Positions 43,846-53,225 of a stretch of 64,000 bases of DNA are shown here, piece by piece. Both the position numbers and the translations under genes were made by a program. Below the pieces are notes generated by a model, which saw only the letters and a list, made by a program, of their open reading frames with translations, was not told the DNA's origin and did no database searches. Numbering within the stretch: position 1 is the stretch's first letter; each line of letters starts with the position of its first letter. Source of the DNA: Mariniflexile jejuense (lineage in GTDB: Bacteria > Bacteroidota > Bacteroidia > Flavobacteriales > Flavobacteriaceae); assembly GCF_042675665.1 (NCBI RefSeq), contig NZ_JBHTJI010000001.1, positions 744,001-808,000 of the forward strand. Direction: 5' to 3'.

Positions 43846-44802
43846 ATGCCAACATTTTTCATCAAACATATTACAAAGTACAGCTACAACAACCCAGTAA
43901 TTGATGGCGCAAATTTAATTCGCTTACATCCTATTAATGACCAATATCAAAAAGTGGTATCGCATTTTATATCGGTTACAAATAATCCGTTTATAGAAAC
44001 TTATAACGATTTTTACAACAACCGCATTGGTACTTTTTTAATTACCGAACCGCATGATGAATTATCAATAACTTCGGAAGTTGAAGTAATAACATCCAAC
44101 AAACTATTTCCTGAAGACACAGCTGATGTGAAAACACAATGGAATGAATTAAAACAACACAAATACGATTCAGACGTAATAGATTTTTTAAAACCAACTG
44201 CCTTTAGCGGCACTAATGACGTTTTAAGTTTAATAGAAGAAAGAAAACTAACCGAAAAAACACCTTATAAAACTGTTTTAGAACTTTGCGATTACGTTTA
44301 TAATAACTTTAAATACATAAAAGGCATAACCAATGTAGACTCTACTTTAGATGATGTTTGGAGTTTAAAAGCAGGCGTTTGTCAAGATTTCACAAACATC
44401 ATGCTTCAAATGGTTAGGCTTTGTGGTATACCTGCACGCTACGTAAGCGGTTATATTTGCCCTACAGATGATGCCAAACGCGGAGAAGGTGCTACACATG
44501 CTTGGATAGAGGCTTACATACCATTTTATGGCTGGTTTGGTATTGACCCCACAAACAATACAATAGCCAATGAAAACCATGTGCGTTTAGCTGTTGGTAG
44601 AAGTTACGCCGATTGCTCGCCAGTAAAAGGTGTTTTTAAACGCAAAGTGGAATCTGATTTGTTTGTGAAAGTTGAAATTAGCACTACAAAAAACCAAGAA
44701 GAAACCGTAATACCCGAAAACACTTTTGCAGCTTCTAAAACCAATAATAGCTACCAACGCAATTTAGAACGCATTCAACAACAGCAACAGCAACAGCAGT
44801 AG
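43846..44802 (+). CDS. Transglutaminase-like cysteine peptidase family protein with poly-Gln tail
   Basis: 318 residues: an N-terminal beta domain (about 1-130) and a transglutaminase core with triad C179 (AGVCQDF), H218 (GATHAWIEAY) and D234 (FGIDPTN). Such enzymes may cut or form amide bonds. Together with the ATP-grasp and alpha-E proteins it forms a conserved three-gene set. The C-terminus is a run of eight Gln, encoded by mixed CAA/CAG codons (about 44776-44799), absent from the family's core and prone to length change. Confidence 0.92.
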   Translation: MPTFFIKHITKYSYNNPVIDGANLIRLHPINDQYQKVVSHFISVTNNPFIETYNDFYNNRIGTFLITEPHDELSITSEVEVITSNKLFPEDTADVKTQWNELKQHKYDSDVIDFLKPTAFSGTNDVLSLIEERKLTEKTPYKTVLELCDYVYNNFKYIKGITNVDSTLDDVWSLKAGVCQDFTNIMLQMVRLCGIPARYVSGYICPTDDAKRGEGATHAWIEAYIPFYGWFGIDPTNNTIANENHVRLAVGRSYADCSPVKGVFKRKVESDLFVKVEISTTKNQEETVIPENTFAASKTNNSYQRNLERIQQQQQQQQ

Positions 44803-44889
44803 TTTTTTTATCTGTTTATTTTAAATACTAAAAACACTTTTTTTAGAGTTGACTTTGTGCGAAATTTTAACTAACTTCGTTTAACAACC

Positions 44890-44922
44890 GATAAAGTTCA
44901 TTTAAACGGAACTTTATCTTTG
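44890..44922 (+). promoter_or_regulatory. Promoter box overlapped by an inverted repeat, upstream of the TIG-Kelch genes
   Basis: GATAAAGTTC (44890-44899) and GAACTTTATC (44909-44918) are perfect inverted repeats with a 9-base loop. The right arm overlaps the -7 box TATCTTTG (44915-44922). The arrangement fits an operator that controls the tandem lipoprotein genes starting at 45004. Confidence 0.5.
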
Positions 44923-45003
44923 CATTGGCTTTAAGCAGGTTCAAATATTATATTATCTAACTTTCAGCAATATCATAATATTTAAATAATAGTACTTGAA
45001 ATA

Positions 45004-46890
45004 ATGACAAAAACAAATCAATCTTTTTACCAAAAACTAATGTTTTACTTGAAATACTTAAAGGAAAAATCATTTTTTTTAAACTTTGTTTTTTTTAGCC
45101 TAAAATTAATTTCAGTTACATATTTAGTATTTATATATTCTTGTGACAAAAGCAGTGATTCTATTAATGAAGAAGAAGCAATAAACGATCCTGTATTGAA
45201 AATTGATAATGTATTACCTAATAAAGCTGATTTAGGAGATACACTTTCCATAGTTGGAAGGAATTTTAAAAGAAGTGTGATTTTATATCTTGATGAGACA
45301 AAATTGGATATTGTTTTTAATAATGATTCTTTGGTTAAATTTAAAGTTCCATATGACGGATTCAATCCATTTGATTTCAAAATCAAAATTGACAATGGTG
45401 AAGGCGTTGACAAAATGGAAGTTTTAGTATCTCCTTTTCAATTATTTACACCTATTGTTGATTCAATTCCAGTTAATTTTAAGTATGGGAAAGAAGTTGT
45501 TGTTTATGGTAAACATTTAACAAATTCACCATCAAAGAAAACAGATATCATATCCTTAAACAACGAGAAAATTACTGTCACTAGCCATAGTAAAGATTCA
45601 ATTTCTTTTAAACTTCCTTATAATCTACAAAGTTTTGATCACGACATATTAATAAAGGCTCAACTTCAAGAACTTAAAATTTTAAAAGGAGTAAAAATTC
45701 CTAAACCAACTATTACTGGTTTATCAAAAAACAAAGTAAAAGTTGGAGATGACATTATGATTTATTTATCTAATTTCTTTCCAGATATTACAGGTCTGAA
45801 TGACTTTTATTTAGCAGATAATAAAGTAGAAATCACTGAAAGATATAGGGATTCTCTGCTGGTTAAGATTCCTTTAGGCCCATATAAAAGTAGAGATATT
45901 GGAAGCCTAAAAATTAAATTGCTTAATACTGATATTGAAAATAAGATAGATTTAAACCTTATCTCTAAATGGTACTTATGGTCATATAAAAGAGACTATG
46001 AGCTTACTGGTGGACTAGCTAGTGTAGGTAATCTAACATTATCGAGTTTTTATGATAATAATATGGCATATATTAATGTTTTTAAAAATAGCAGTGGAAC
46101 AGAAAACAATGCTATATTCAAATACACGCCAGAAAATAATAAATGGGAAGAATCTATAATTCCTATATCCACAGAAGGCATATTTGGACATCTTTTTTAT
46201 TTTTTTCCATTAAATAATGGAGTACACACCTACTTGTATATAAAACGAAAAACTAATAACTTTTACAAATACAATTTCCAAACAAATACGGTAACTCAAC
46301 TCCAAGACTTTATAAATAATGAACTTATTCAACAGCCTACAGGATTTGTACATAATGGCGAGTTATATTTTGGCTTGGGCTATACAGGTTCAACATCGTT
46401 ATATCAAAATAGAAAAATATGGAAATACCGAGAAAACAGTAATTCTTGGGAACAGATAACTGAAATTCCATTGGTAAATAATTATGATTTAAGAAATGCT
46501 CCTAGCGTTTTTAAAAGCAATGGCAAGTTTTATATTGGAAACGGAGAAGAACGCACAACTAATTTTTGGGAATTCACACCTGATAATACTTGGGTTAGAA
46601 AAAGTGACATAACAAAACCTGTTCAACGTGCTATCAATGTTCAAGTTGATGACCGCGGGTTTTATTATAATAATTATCTTAAAAACTTTTGGGAATATGA
46701 TATTGGAAGCAATCAATGGTTTGAAAGAAATGACTTAAAGGCAGAAGGTTATAATTTTGGACCTGAGTACATGTTTATCCATAATAACTACGTTTATTTA
46801 ATTGGTTATCAAAATGGATATCCCCCATCAAATACACTTTTTTCTAATCACGATCATATCATTTTAAGAACTGAACTTTATAATTTCTAG
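45004..46890 (+). CDS. IPT/TIG and Kelch-repeat lipoprotein (tandem copy 1)
   Basis: 628 residues. A long N-terminus reaches the lipobox-like IYSC (C47); the ATG at codon 13 may be the true start. About three IPT/TIG-like beta domains (roughly 50-310, for example NVLPNKADLGDTLSIVGRNF) precede a Kelch-type propeller (about 330-628) with recurring W-x-Y/F motifs such as IWKYRENSNSWEQ. The protein is probably displayed on the outer membrane, binding carbohydrate or protein. It is followed after four bases by a paralogue. Confidence 0.85.
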   Translation: MTKTNQSFYQKLMFYLKYLKEKSFFLNFVFFSLKLISVTYLVFIYSCDKSSDSINEEEAINDPVLKIDNVLPNKADLGDTLSIVGRNFKRSVILYLDETKLDIVFNNDSLVKFKVPYDGFNPFDFKIKIDNGEGVDKMEVLVSPFQLFTPIVDSIPVNFKYGKEVVVYGKHLTNSPSKKTDIISLNNEKITVTSHSKDSISFKLPYNLQSFDHDILIKAQLQELKILKGVKIPKPTITGLSKNKVKVGDDIMIYLSNFFPDITGLNDFYLADNKVEITERYRDSLLVKIPLGPYKSRDIGSLKIKLLNTDIENKIDLNLISKWYLWSYKRDYELTGGLASVGNLTLSSFYDNNMAYINVFKNSSGTENNAIFKYTPENNKWEESIIPISTEGIFGHLFYFFPLNNGVHTYLYIKRKTNNFYKYNFQTNTVTQLQDFINNELIQQPTGFVHNGELYFGLGYTGSTSLYQNRKIWKYRENSNSWEQITEIPLVNNYDLRNAPSVFKSNGKFYIGNGEERTTNFWEFTPDNTWVRKSDITKPVQRAINVQVDDRGFYYNNYLKNFWEYDIGSNQWFERNDLKAEGYNFGPEYMFIHNNYVYLIGYQNGYPPSNTLFSNHDHIILRTELYNF

Positions 46891-46894
46891 CATT

Positions 46895-48913
46895 ATGTTA
46901 AAAAACTTTTATTATACTTTCATATTGTTATTCTTAACCCTAAGCTGTCAAAAAGATGACCCAACTCCAACACCTGAAGCAATTAATTTAACCTTATCTG
47001 TTTATGTTCCTCAAACAGGTGGAGTTAATTTAAAAGCTACTTATACTGGTTTGGATTTAAATAATATTTTAGAATCGGGCTTTTTATTATCAAACCAGCC
47101 CGTGCCAACTTTAAATAACTCAATCATTATACAAAGTAAAATAACAGGCAATCAATTAGAAAATACAATTAACACAGATTTAGTCTATAATGGAGAATAT
47201 TTTGTGAGAGCATATATAAAAGTTGCAGATACCGAAATTTATTATAGTGATGAGCAATCATTTATATCTTTAGGATCTATCATCCCAATAATCAAAGAAG
47301 TACCACAGCAAGCACATATATTAGATACGATTTCAATTTCTGGTAATTATTTCACAACAAAAACGAATTATATTAAAGTATCATTAGGAGGAGAATCAAG
47401 TAGAATAATTTATTCAAACGATAGTATTATAAAATGTATTGTTCCTGTAACTTTAAAAAGCTTTAACCCAACAATAGAAGTTAAAATATATGAGAAGAAG
47501 GTAACCTTTAATGGTTTTTCTTTATTCAATCCAGAAATATCTTCAATTTCATCTTTAAGTGGCACGTTTAGGGATGAATTGATTATTAATGGGGGCCATT
47601 TTGATTTTGAAAAATCAAGAAACAAAGTTTATTTTGGAAATGCAGAAGCTACAATTACTTATGCCGATAGAAATACCTTAAAAGTTTTAGTTCCTGATGA
47701 TTTGGAAAGTAGTTCTGAACAAATTAAAGTTTCAGCTCAATTACAAGAAAATTCATTTAGCAATAATTTTAAGCTTATAGCCCCAAAAATAAACTTTGTT
47801 GAAAAAAATGTATTTGCAAATCAGAGCGTCGTAATTCAAGGAGCTAATTTCCACCCCTTAAAAGACAAAAATTTTATCTACTTTGAAGAAGCTAAGGCAA
47901 ACATCTCATTTGGCGATACACAAAACCTTAATACAAAAGTTCCTTTTGGTGCCTTCCCTAGAAGAAAAGCCATTGTAAAAATTCAGTTGTTAGACTTAAT
48001 AGTTGAATACGAGGTTGAATTGAATATTCAAGACAAATGGATAATGATATCTAACAACCTCCCTTTTCGTTTTTATAGAGGTATTAATAATGCGGTAGTT
48101 GCAAATAACACCGCTTATGTTATAGCTCCTTCAAAAGATTTATTTGATGACAACTATTATTTATGGAAATTTAACCCTAATAATTTTAGTTGGGAAAAAT
48201 CTACAATTCCTTTTTCAATAAAGTGGAGCGGTGTAGCAGAGGCAAACATGGATAAATTATTTGTTTATACCGCTGATAGCAATAATAGTTTTTGGGAATA
48301 TAACCCAGTAACCCAACAATGGAAACAGCTTCCAAAATATCCTGGGGCTAGAAGAGATTACGCTACGCATTTTTCAATAAACAAAGAAATATACCTAGGA
48401 ATGGGCGCTGACTTTGAACCTTATACAAGAATCACATATGGCGATTTTTACAAATATTCGCCCGATACAAATACTTGGACACAAATTGCTGATTTTACAT
48501 ATCAAAATTATTTTTTACGTACAGAAACGTCAACTTTTACAATCAATAATATTGCCTATGTAGGTAATGGGGCAACAAATACTGGAATGGTAGATTATTG
48601 GTCTTATCATCCTAATACAAATGAGTGGATTAGAATAGTAAATTTTAAAGATTCTAGAAAAAATACGGCATCGTTTGAACTTAACGGTTTTGGATATGTT
48701 ACTGGAGGCAATCCAACAGGTGGCAGTAATACTAAAGATTGTTGGAAATATAATCCTTTGTCTAATATTTGGACTAAAATTGATGATATTGGTCATATTG
48801 AAAGAGGAGGACATTTTTCGTTTTCACTAAACGGTAAAGCCTATGTTGGTGGTGGTGGTATTTACGATTCTGGTGGTTCAAATGGCTATGATTTTTATGA
48901 GTATAAACCATGA
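46895..48913 (+). CDS. IPT/TIG and Kelch-repeat lipoprotein (tandem copy 2)
   Basis: 672 residues with a clear lipoprotein signal (lipobox LTLSC, C18; downstream QKDDPTPTPEA linker). An FN3-like region (about 25-125) is followed by IPT/TIG domains (about 130-385) and a Kelch propeller (about 390-672) with FWEYNPVTQQWKQLPKYPG and similar blades. It is four bases after copy 1 and therefore co-transcribed. Function is unknown; surface ligand binding is the usual role of such modules. Confidence 0.87.
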   Translation: MLKNFYYTFILLFLTLSCQKDDPTPTPEAINLTLSVYVPQTGGVNLKATYTGLDLNNILESGFLLSNQPVPTLNNSIIIQSKITGNQLENTINTDLVYNGEYFVRAYIKVADTEIYYSDEQSFISLGSIIPIIKEVPQQAHILDTISISGNYFTTKTNYIKVSLGGESSRIIYSNDSIIKCIVPVTLKSFNPTIEVKIYEKKVTFNGFSLFNPEISSISSLSGTFRDELIINGGHFDFEKSRNKVYFGNAEATITYADRNTLKVLVPDDLESSSEQIKVSAQLQENSFSNNFKLIAPKINFVEKNVFANQSVVIQGANFHPLKDKNFIYFEEAKANISFGDTQNLNTKVPFGAFPRRKAIVKIQLLDLIVEYEVELNIQDKWIMISNNLPFRFYRGINNAVVANNTAYVIAPSKDLFDDNYYLWKFNPNNFSWEKSTIPFSIKWSGVAEANMDKLFVYTADSNNSFWEYNPVTQQWKQLPKYPGARRDYATHFSINKEIYLGMGADFEPYTRITYGDFYKYSPDTNTWTQIADFTYQNYFLRTETSTFTINNIAYVGNGATNTGMVDYWSYHPNTNEWIRIVNFKDSRKNTASFELNGFGYVTGGNPTGGSNTKDCWKYNPLSNIWTKIDDIGHIERGGHFSFSLNGKAYVGGGGIYDSGGSNGYDFYEYKP

Positions 48914-48938
48914 AAATTATTTTCAATAAGTATTGATT

Positions 48939-50684
48939 ATGCAAATTAACTATGTCAAAAAAAAACTCCAAATCTTAATAATTATCTTATTAGGAATTAC
49001 AATCTTCACTTGTGAAAAGGATGAATCTGAATCTGTGGGAAGTGTCCATGGTGTCATTTTATCAAATGGTATAAAAGTATATGGTGTTTCAATAATACTA
49101 GGTGCTACAGACCAGACCACAAGTGATTCTCAAGGGTATTATAGTTTTAACAATATTAAAGCAAAGACTTATCAAATTAAAATATCAAAAGCTGGTTATG
49201 TTCCAATACTTAAGAATATTACTATTCGGGGAGAAGATAATCTAGTTAAGGATTTCGAAATTATTAAAATAGCTGCCCCTGTAGTGTATACCGGATCTAT
49301 ATTAAATGTAACACAAACTTCTGTTAATGTAAAAGGTAATATTACTTCTTTAGGCTCGGGGTATCCAGGAATAGTTGAATACGGTCACTGTTGGTCTACA
49401 ACGGCTATGCCAACCATTAATAATTCTAAAACAGAATTAGGGACACCAAATTCAATAGGTGAATATCAAAGTAGTATTGCTGGACTAGAGGGCAATACCC
49501 AATATTATGTTCGTGCCTACATAAAAATAGGTACAGTTGTATTTTATGGTAATGAATTTGAATTTAACACAAAAGCTTATCCACCAAAAATAATCAATTT
49601 TAATCCCAAATTTGGCCCAATAGGAACAAGAGTGGAAATTACTGGAAACCATTTTTCAACAACAATTTCAGAAAATACCGTAAAATTCGGTGATTTTACC
49701 GCTGAAATTGAATCAGCCACAGAAAACGTATTAGTTGTTAAAGTTCCATACGTTTATATGGCACAAAAATTAAATATTACTGTTACAATTGAGGATTCAA
49801 CAGACGCTACAAACGACTTTTTTGATATATGGTTTCCTTGGTTGCAAAAAAGTAATCAAAGCTCTAAAACATTTGATGCTGCATCTTTTGTTATGGATGG
49901 ATTCGGTTTTGTAATAGGATCAAATAGTTTATACATGCTAAAATATAATCCTATTTACGATTCGTGGGAGAATAATTTAAGTCTACCTGAAAACTCAGGA
50001 AAAAAACCTTTTGCTTTTAATTCAGGATCTAAGGTTTTTGCACTCTTAGAAACAAGCTTTTGGGAATATAATACTCTAACAAATATTTGGACAAAACGGA
50101 AAAACTTTACAGGCTCATTACAAACTGACAGAAGGTATAATTTCAATTTTAGCTTAAATGGTAAATTGTATATAGGCAATTGTTATAAAACATATGAATT
50201 ATGGGAATATGACATCGTTACTGATTTATGGAAAAGAAAGGCTGATTTTATTGGAAATTTTGATAATAACAATCCTGTTTGGGGAAACTACACGTTTGCC
50301 CTAGGGCAAAAATGTTTTTTAGGAATTAGTCAAACGGCATTCGGAATAAATACGTTATGGGAATATAATTCTACACAAGATACATGGATATCAAGAACAC
50401 CAATACCTTCAAATGCATATAATCTATATGCAAGTTTTATTATTAATGATGAAGCCTATGTTGGATTAGGGCAAAATTTCGAATGGGGAGATGGTTATGT
50501 TTCTAATACATTGTGGAAATATAAACATGTTACTGATGAATGGATTAAACTTCAAAATTCACCAATTAATATGTCTGTTTATACAAGCTTTAGTGTTAAT
50601 AATAAAGGATATGTGCTTCCAATCTATACAAAATTTAACACTAAATTGAACAATGTTTGGGAATTTGACCCTTATAGAAATTAA
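48939..50684 (+). CDS. Carboxypeptidase-regulatory-like, IPT/TIG and Kelch lipoprotein (tandem copy 3)
   Basis: 581 residues from the ATG at 48939 (a TTG six bases upstream is possible). Lipobox IFTC (C25). Unlike copies 1 and 2, it has a carboxypeptidase-regulatory-like domain (about 35-110, GVILSNGIKVYGVSIILGA), then an FN3-like domain, a single IPT/TIG domain (about 210-300, FNPKFGPIGTRVEITGNHF) and a Kelch propeller with repeated LWEY motifs. It ends the three-gene run, 26 bases after copy 2. Confidence 0.87.
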   Translation: MQINYVKKKLQILIIILLGITIFTCEKDESESVGSVHGVILSNGIKVYGVSIILGATDQTTSDSQGYYSFNNIKAKTYQIKISKAGYVPILKNITIRGEDNLVKDFEIIKIAAPVVYTGSILNVTQTSVNVKGNITSLGSGYPGIVEYGHCWSTTAMPTINNSKTELGTPNSIGEYQSSIAGLEGNTQYYVRAYIKIGTVVFYGNEFEFNTKAYPPKIINFNPKFGPIGTRVEITGNHFSTTISENTVKFGDFTAEIESATENVLVVKVPYVYMAQKLNITVTIEDSTDATNDFFDIWFPWLQKSNQSSKTFDAASFVMDGFGFVIGSNSLYMLKYNPIYDSWENNLSLPENSGKKPFAFNSGSKVFALLETSFWEYNTLTNIWTKRKNFTGSLQTDRRYNFNFSLNGKLYIGNCYKTYELWEYDIVTDLWKRKADFIGNFDNNNPVWGNYTFALGQKCFLGISQTAFGINTLWEYNSTQDTWISRTPIPSNAYNLYASFIINDEAYVGLGQNFEWGDGYVSNTLWKYKHVTDEWIKLQNSPINMSVYTSFSVNNKGYVLPIYTKFNTKLNNVWEFDPYRN

Positions 50685-50742
50685 GATAGCAACCAATTGA
50701 TTTTGCTAAGACATTCACTTACTATTTACAAGAATAGCCTAA

Positions 50743-50880
50743 AGCCAACAATGGCGATAAGTAATTGCTCGTTCACGCTTACTTTGGAAATCCCTGCGGA
50801 ATTTCCAACTCTGTGTGTGCTTTCTAAGTTTAACGCTAAACCACGCAACTACACATAACCGAGACAGTTAAACGAAACTT
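50743..50880. repeat. Palindrome-rich intergenic sequence, probably an interspersed repeat
   Basis: The sequence is more GC-rich than its surroundings and contains the hairpin TTGGAAAT (50784-50791) and ATTTCCAA (50801-50808), with two further C-G pairs inside. It also has GTTTAAC (50828-50834) and its complement GTTAAAC (50867-50873). It lies between convergent genes and codes for nothing evident. I recall similar sequences in other Flavobacteriaceae, but this was not searched. Confidence 0.5.
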
Positions 50881-50895
50881 TCAAAAAACCAAAAC

Positions 50896-51873
50896 CTACT
50901 TCTTCCTATCAATCACATAATTCACCATCAACTCTAGAGAATTTCTGTACTCTGATTCCGGATAGGTTTTTAGTAATTGCAATGCTTCTTCTTGAAATTG
51001 TTTCATTTTGGTTGTAGCATAATCTAAACCGCCATTAGTTTTCACAAAAGCGACTACTTCTTTAACACGTTTGGCATCTTTATTATGGTTTTTAATAGAA
51101 TTAATTAACCAGTTTTTATCCTTCTTCTCAGCATTGTTTAGCACATAAATTAAAGGCAAGGTCATTTTTTGTTCTTTAATATCAATGCCTGTAGGTTTGC
51201 CAATTTGGTCATCGGTATAATCAAATAAATCATCTTTAATTTGAAATGCCATACCTATAAGTTCACCAAATTTGCGCATTACTTCTACATGCTGCGATTC
51301 TGGTTTTACCGATGCTGCACCCAAGCTACAACAAGCAGCTATAAGTGTTGCTGTTTTTTGACGTATAATTTCATAATAAACGGCTTCTGTAATATCTAGT
51401 TTTCTAGCTTTTTCAATTTGAAGTAATTCGCCTTCACTCATTTCACGCACTGCTATTGAAATGATTTTAAGCAAATCGAAATCGTTATTATCAATACTTA
51501 AAAGCAAACCTTTTGACAGTAAATAATCGCCAATTAATACCGCAATTTTATTTTTCCAAAGTGCATTAATGGAGAAAAATCCGCGACGGCGGTTACTATC
51601 ATCAACCACATCATCATGTACTAAAGTAGCAGTATGGATTAATTCGATAACGGAAGCACCACGATAGGTACGTTCACTCACTTCGCCATTCGATACCATT
51701 TTAGCAACCAAAAACACAAACATAGGTCGCATTTGCTTCCCTTTTCGGTTTACAATATAGGTGGTAATACGGTTTAGTAAAGCCACTTTACTAGACATTG
51801 AAAGCAGGAACTTTTGCTCGAAAAGGTCCATTTCAAAGGCTATGGGTTGTTTTATTTGCTCTACTATTTTCAA
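50896..51873 (-). CDS. Polyprenyl (octaprenyl-type) diphosphate synthase
   Basis: 325-residue trans-isoprenyl diphosphate synthase that extends farnesyl diphosphate for quinone side chains. Both Asp-rich motifs are present: first HDDVVDDSNRRRG and second QIKDDLFDYTDD. GKQMRP near the N-terminus and KTATLIAACCSLGA are typical. Chain length cannot be fixed from sequence. It lies 47 bases after rlmN on the same strand. Confidence 0.93.
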   Translation of the reverse strand: MKIVEQIKQPIAFEMDLFEQKFLLSMSSKVALLNRITTYIVNRKGKQMRPMFVFLVAKMVSNGEVSERTYRGASVIELIHTATLVHDDVVDDSNRRRGFFSINALWKNKIAVLIGDYLLSKGLLLSIDNNDFDLLKIISIAVREMSEGELLQIEKARKLDITEAVYYEIIRQKTATLIAACCSLGAASVKPESQHVEVMRKFGELIGMAFQIKDDLFDYTDDQIGKPTGIDIKEQKMTLPLIYVLNNAEKKDKNWLINSIKNHNKDAKRVKEVVAFVKTNGGLDYATTKMKQFQEEALQLLKTYPESEYRNSLELMVNYVIDRKK

Positions 51874-51920
51874 TATTATTTTTTAAGAGAATTCAAATAT
51901 AAGTTTTAGAAGTTTATTTT

Positions 51921-52961
51921 TTAACTTTTATTTGCCAATTGTCCGCAAGCGGCATCAATATCCTTACCTCTACTTCGGCGTACATTAACTACAATTCTGT
52001 TTTTTTCTAAGGATGCAATGTAATTTTCTAAGGCTTCACTAGATGCTTGTTGAAACTCGCCATCATCAATTGGGTTGTATTCTATGATGTTTACCTTACA
52101 TGGTACATATTTACAAAACTTAACAAAGGCGTCAATATCTTTTTGAGAGTCGTTTATACCATTCCAAACCACATATTCGTAGCTAATTTTGCGTTTGGTT
52201 TTAGCATACCAATACTCTAAAGCTTCACGTAAATCTTCCAAAGGAAAGGTTTCATTAAACGGCATTATGGATGTTCGAACTTCATCTATAGCCGAGTGTA
52301 ATGACACTGCTAAATTAAACTTCACTTCATCATCAGCCATTTTTTTAATCATTTTTGGTACGCCCGATGTTGAAACCGTAATACGTTTTGGCGACATACC
52401 CAAACCTTCTTCTGAGGTAATTTTATCAATGGCTTTTATAACGTTGTTATAATTCATAAGTGGTTCGCCCATGCCCATAAAAACGATATTACTTAACGGA
52501 CGATTGAAATATAGTTTACTTTCATTATCAATGGCTACTACTTGATCATAAATCTCATCTGGGTTTAAATTACGCATGCGTTTTAAACGCGCTGTGGCAC
52601 AAAATTTACAATCTAAACTGCAACCAACCTGACTTGATACACAAGCAGTTGTTCTGGTAGCGGTTGGTATTAATACCGATTCTACTATCAATCCATCATG
52701 TAACCGAACGGCATTTTTAACAGTACCATCGTTACTACGTTGCATGGTATCGACCTTTATGTGGTTGATAACAAAGTTTTCTTCTAGCATTTGACGTGTT
52801 TCAAGCGAAACGTTGGTCATATCATCAAACGAATGTGCCGATTTTTGCCATAACCATTCGTAAACTTGATTACCTCGAAAGGCTTTGTCGCCTTGTTTTT
52901 CGAAGAATTCTCGAAGCTGCTCTTTGGTTAATGCGCGTATGTCTTTTTTTGTTGTTGCCAT
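51921..52961 (-). CDS. rlmN: 23S rRNA (adenine-2503-C2)/tRNA methyltransferase RlmN
   Basis: 346-residue radical SAM enzyme that methylates A2503 of 23S rRNA and A37 of some tRNAs. The cluster motif is CSLDCKFC within SSQVGCSLDCKFCATARL. The methyl-carrying Cys is in the C-terminal region (IDAACGQLA), and the segment VFMGMGEPLMNYNNV is typical. A repeat-rich gap separates it from queA upstream. Confidence 0.95.
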   Translation of the reverse strand: MATTKKDIRALTKEQLREFFEKQGDKAFRGNQVYEWLWQKSAHSFDDMTNVSLETRQMLEENFVINHIKVDTMQRSNDGTVKNAVRLHDGLIVESVLIPTATRTTACVSSQVGCSLDCKFCATARLKRMRNLNPDEIYDQVVAIDNESKLYFNRPLSNIVFMGMGEPLMNYNNVIKAIDKITSEEGLGMSPKRITVSTSGVPKMIKKMADDEVKFNLAVSLHSAIDEVRTSIMPFNETFPLEDLREALEYWYAKTKRKISYEYVVWNGINDSQKDIDAFVKFCKYVPCKVNIIEYNPIDDGEFQQASSEALENYIASLEKNRIVVNVRRSRGKDIDAACGQLANKS

Positions 52962-53060
52962 AAGTTTTGCAAAAATAGGGAAACGATTGATGATTAACGA
53001 TTAAGGATTGATGAATTTGATTAAGGTTTACAATTTATGAATGGAAGTTGTAATTTGCAT

Positions 53061-53190
53061 TAGCGGTTGCAATGAAAAGCCCACAGCGAGGTACGAGCGA
53101 GGACTTGCAATGGAAAACGCGACCCGATAGGGAAATGCCCAAATAAATTTACTTAAAATTATTTTAAAAAGGTTTCTGCTTTCGCAGGAA
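53061..53190. repeat. Interspersed repeat between queA and rlmN
   Basis: The stretch contains two TTGCAATG(A/G)AAA segments (about 53068 and 53105), with GCGAGGTACGAGCGAGGAC between them and GACCCGATAGGGAAATGCCC after. A small hairpin, CTGC-TTTC-GCAG, follows near 53176-53187. The composition is much richer in G+C than its flanks. Similar sequences occur in many flavobacterial genomes, to my recollection. No gene is present. Confidence 0.6.
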
Positions 53191-53191
53191 T

Positions 53192-53221
53192 AAAAAAGCC
53201 TTGAATTAACAAGGCTTTTTT
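53192..53221. terminator. Terminator after queA
   Basis: AAAAAAGCCTTG (53192-53203) and CAAGGCTTTTTT (53210-53221) form a 12-bp stem with a 6-base loop, placed just beyond the queA stop. Confidence 0.92.
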
Positions 53222-53225
53222 GAAT

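Noticed and set aside
50828..50873. Integron attC-like site (GTTTAAC ... GTTAAAC)
   Set aside because: The outer boxes fit the attC core rule, but the interior does not fold like an attC site, and there is no integrase or cassette array.
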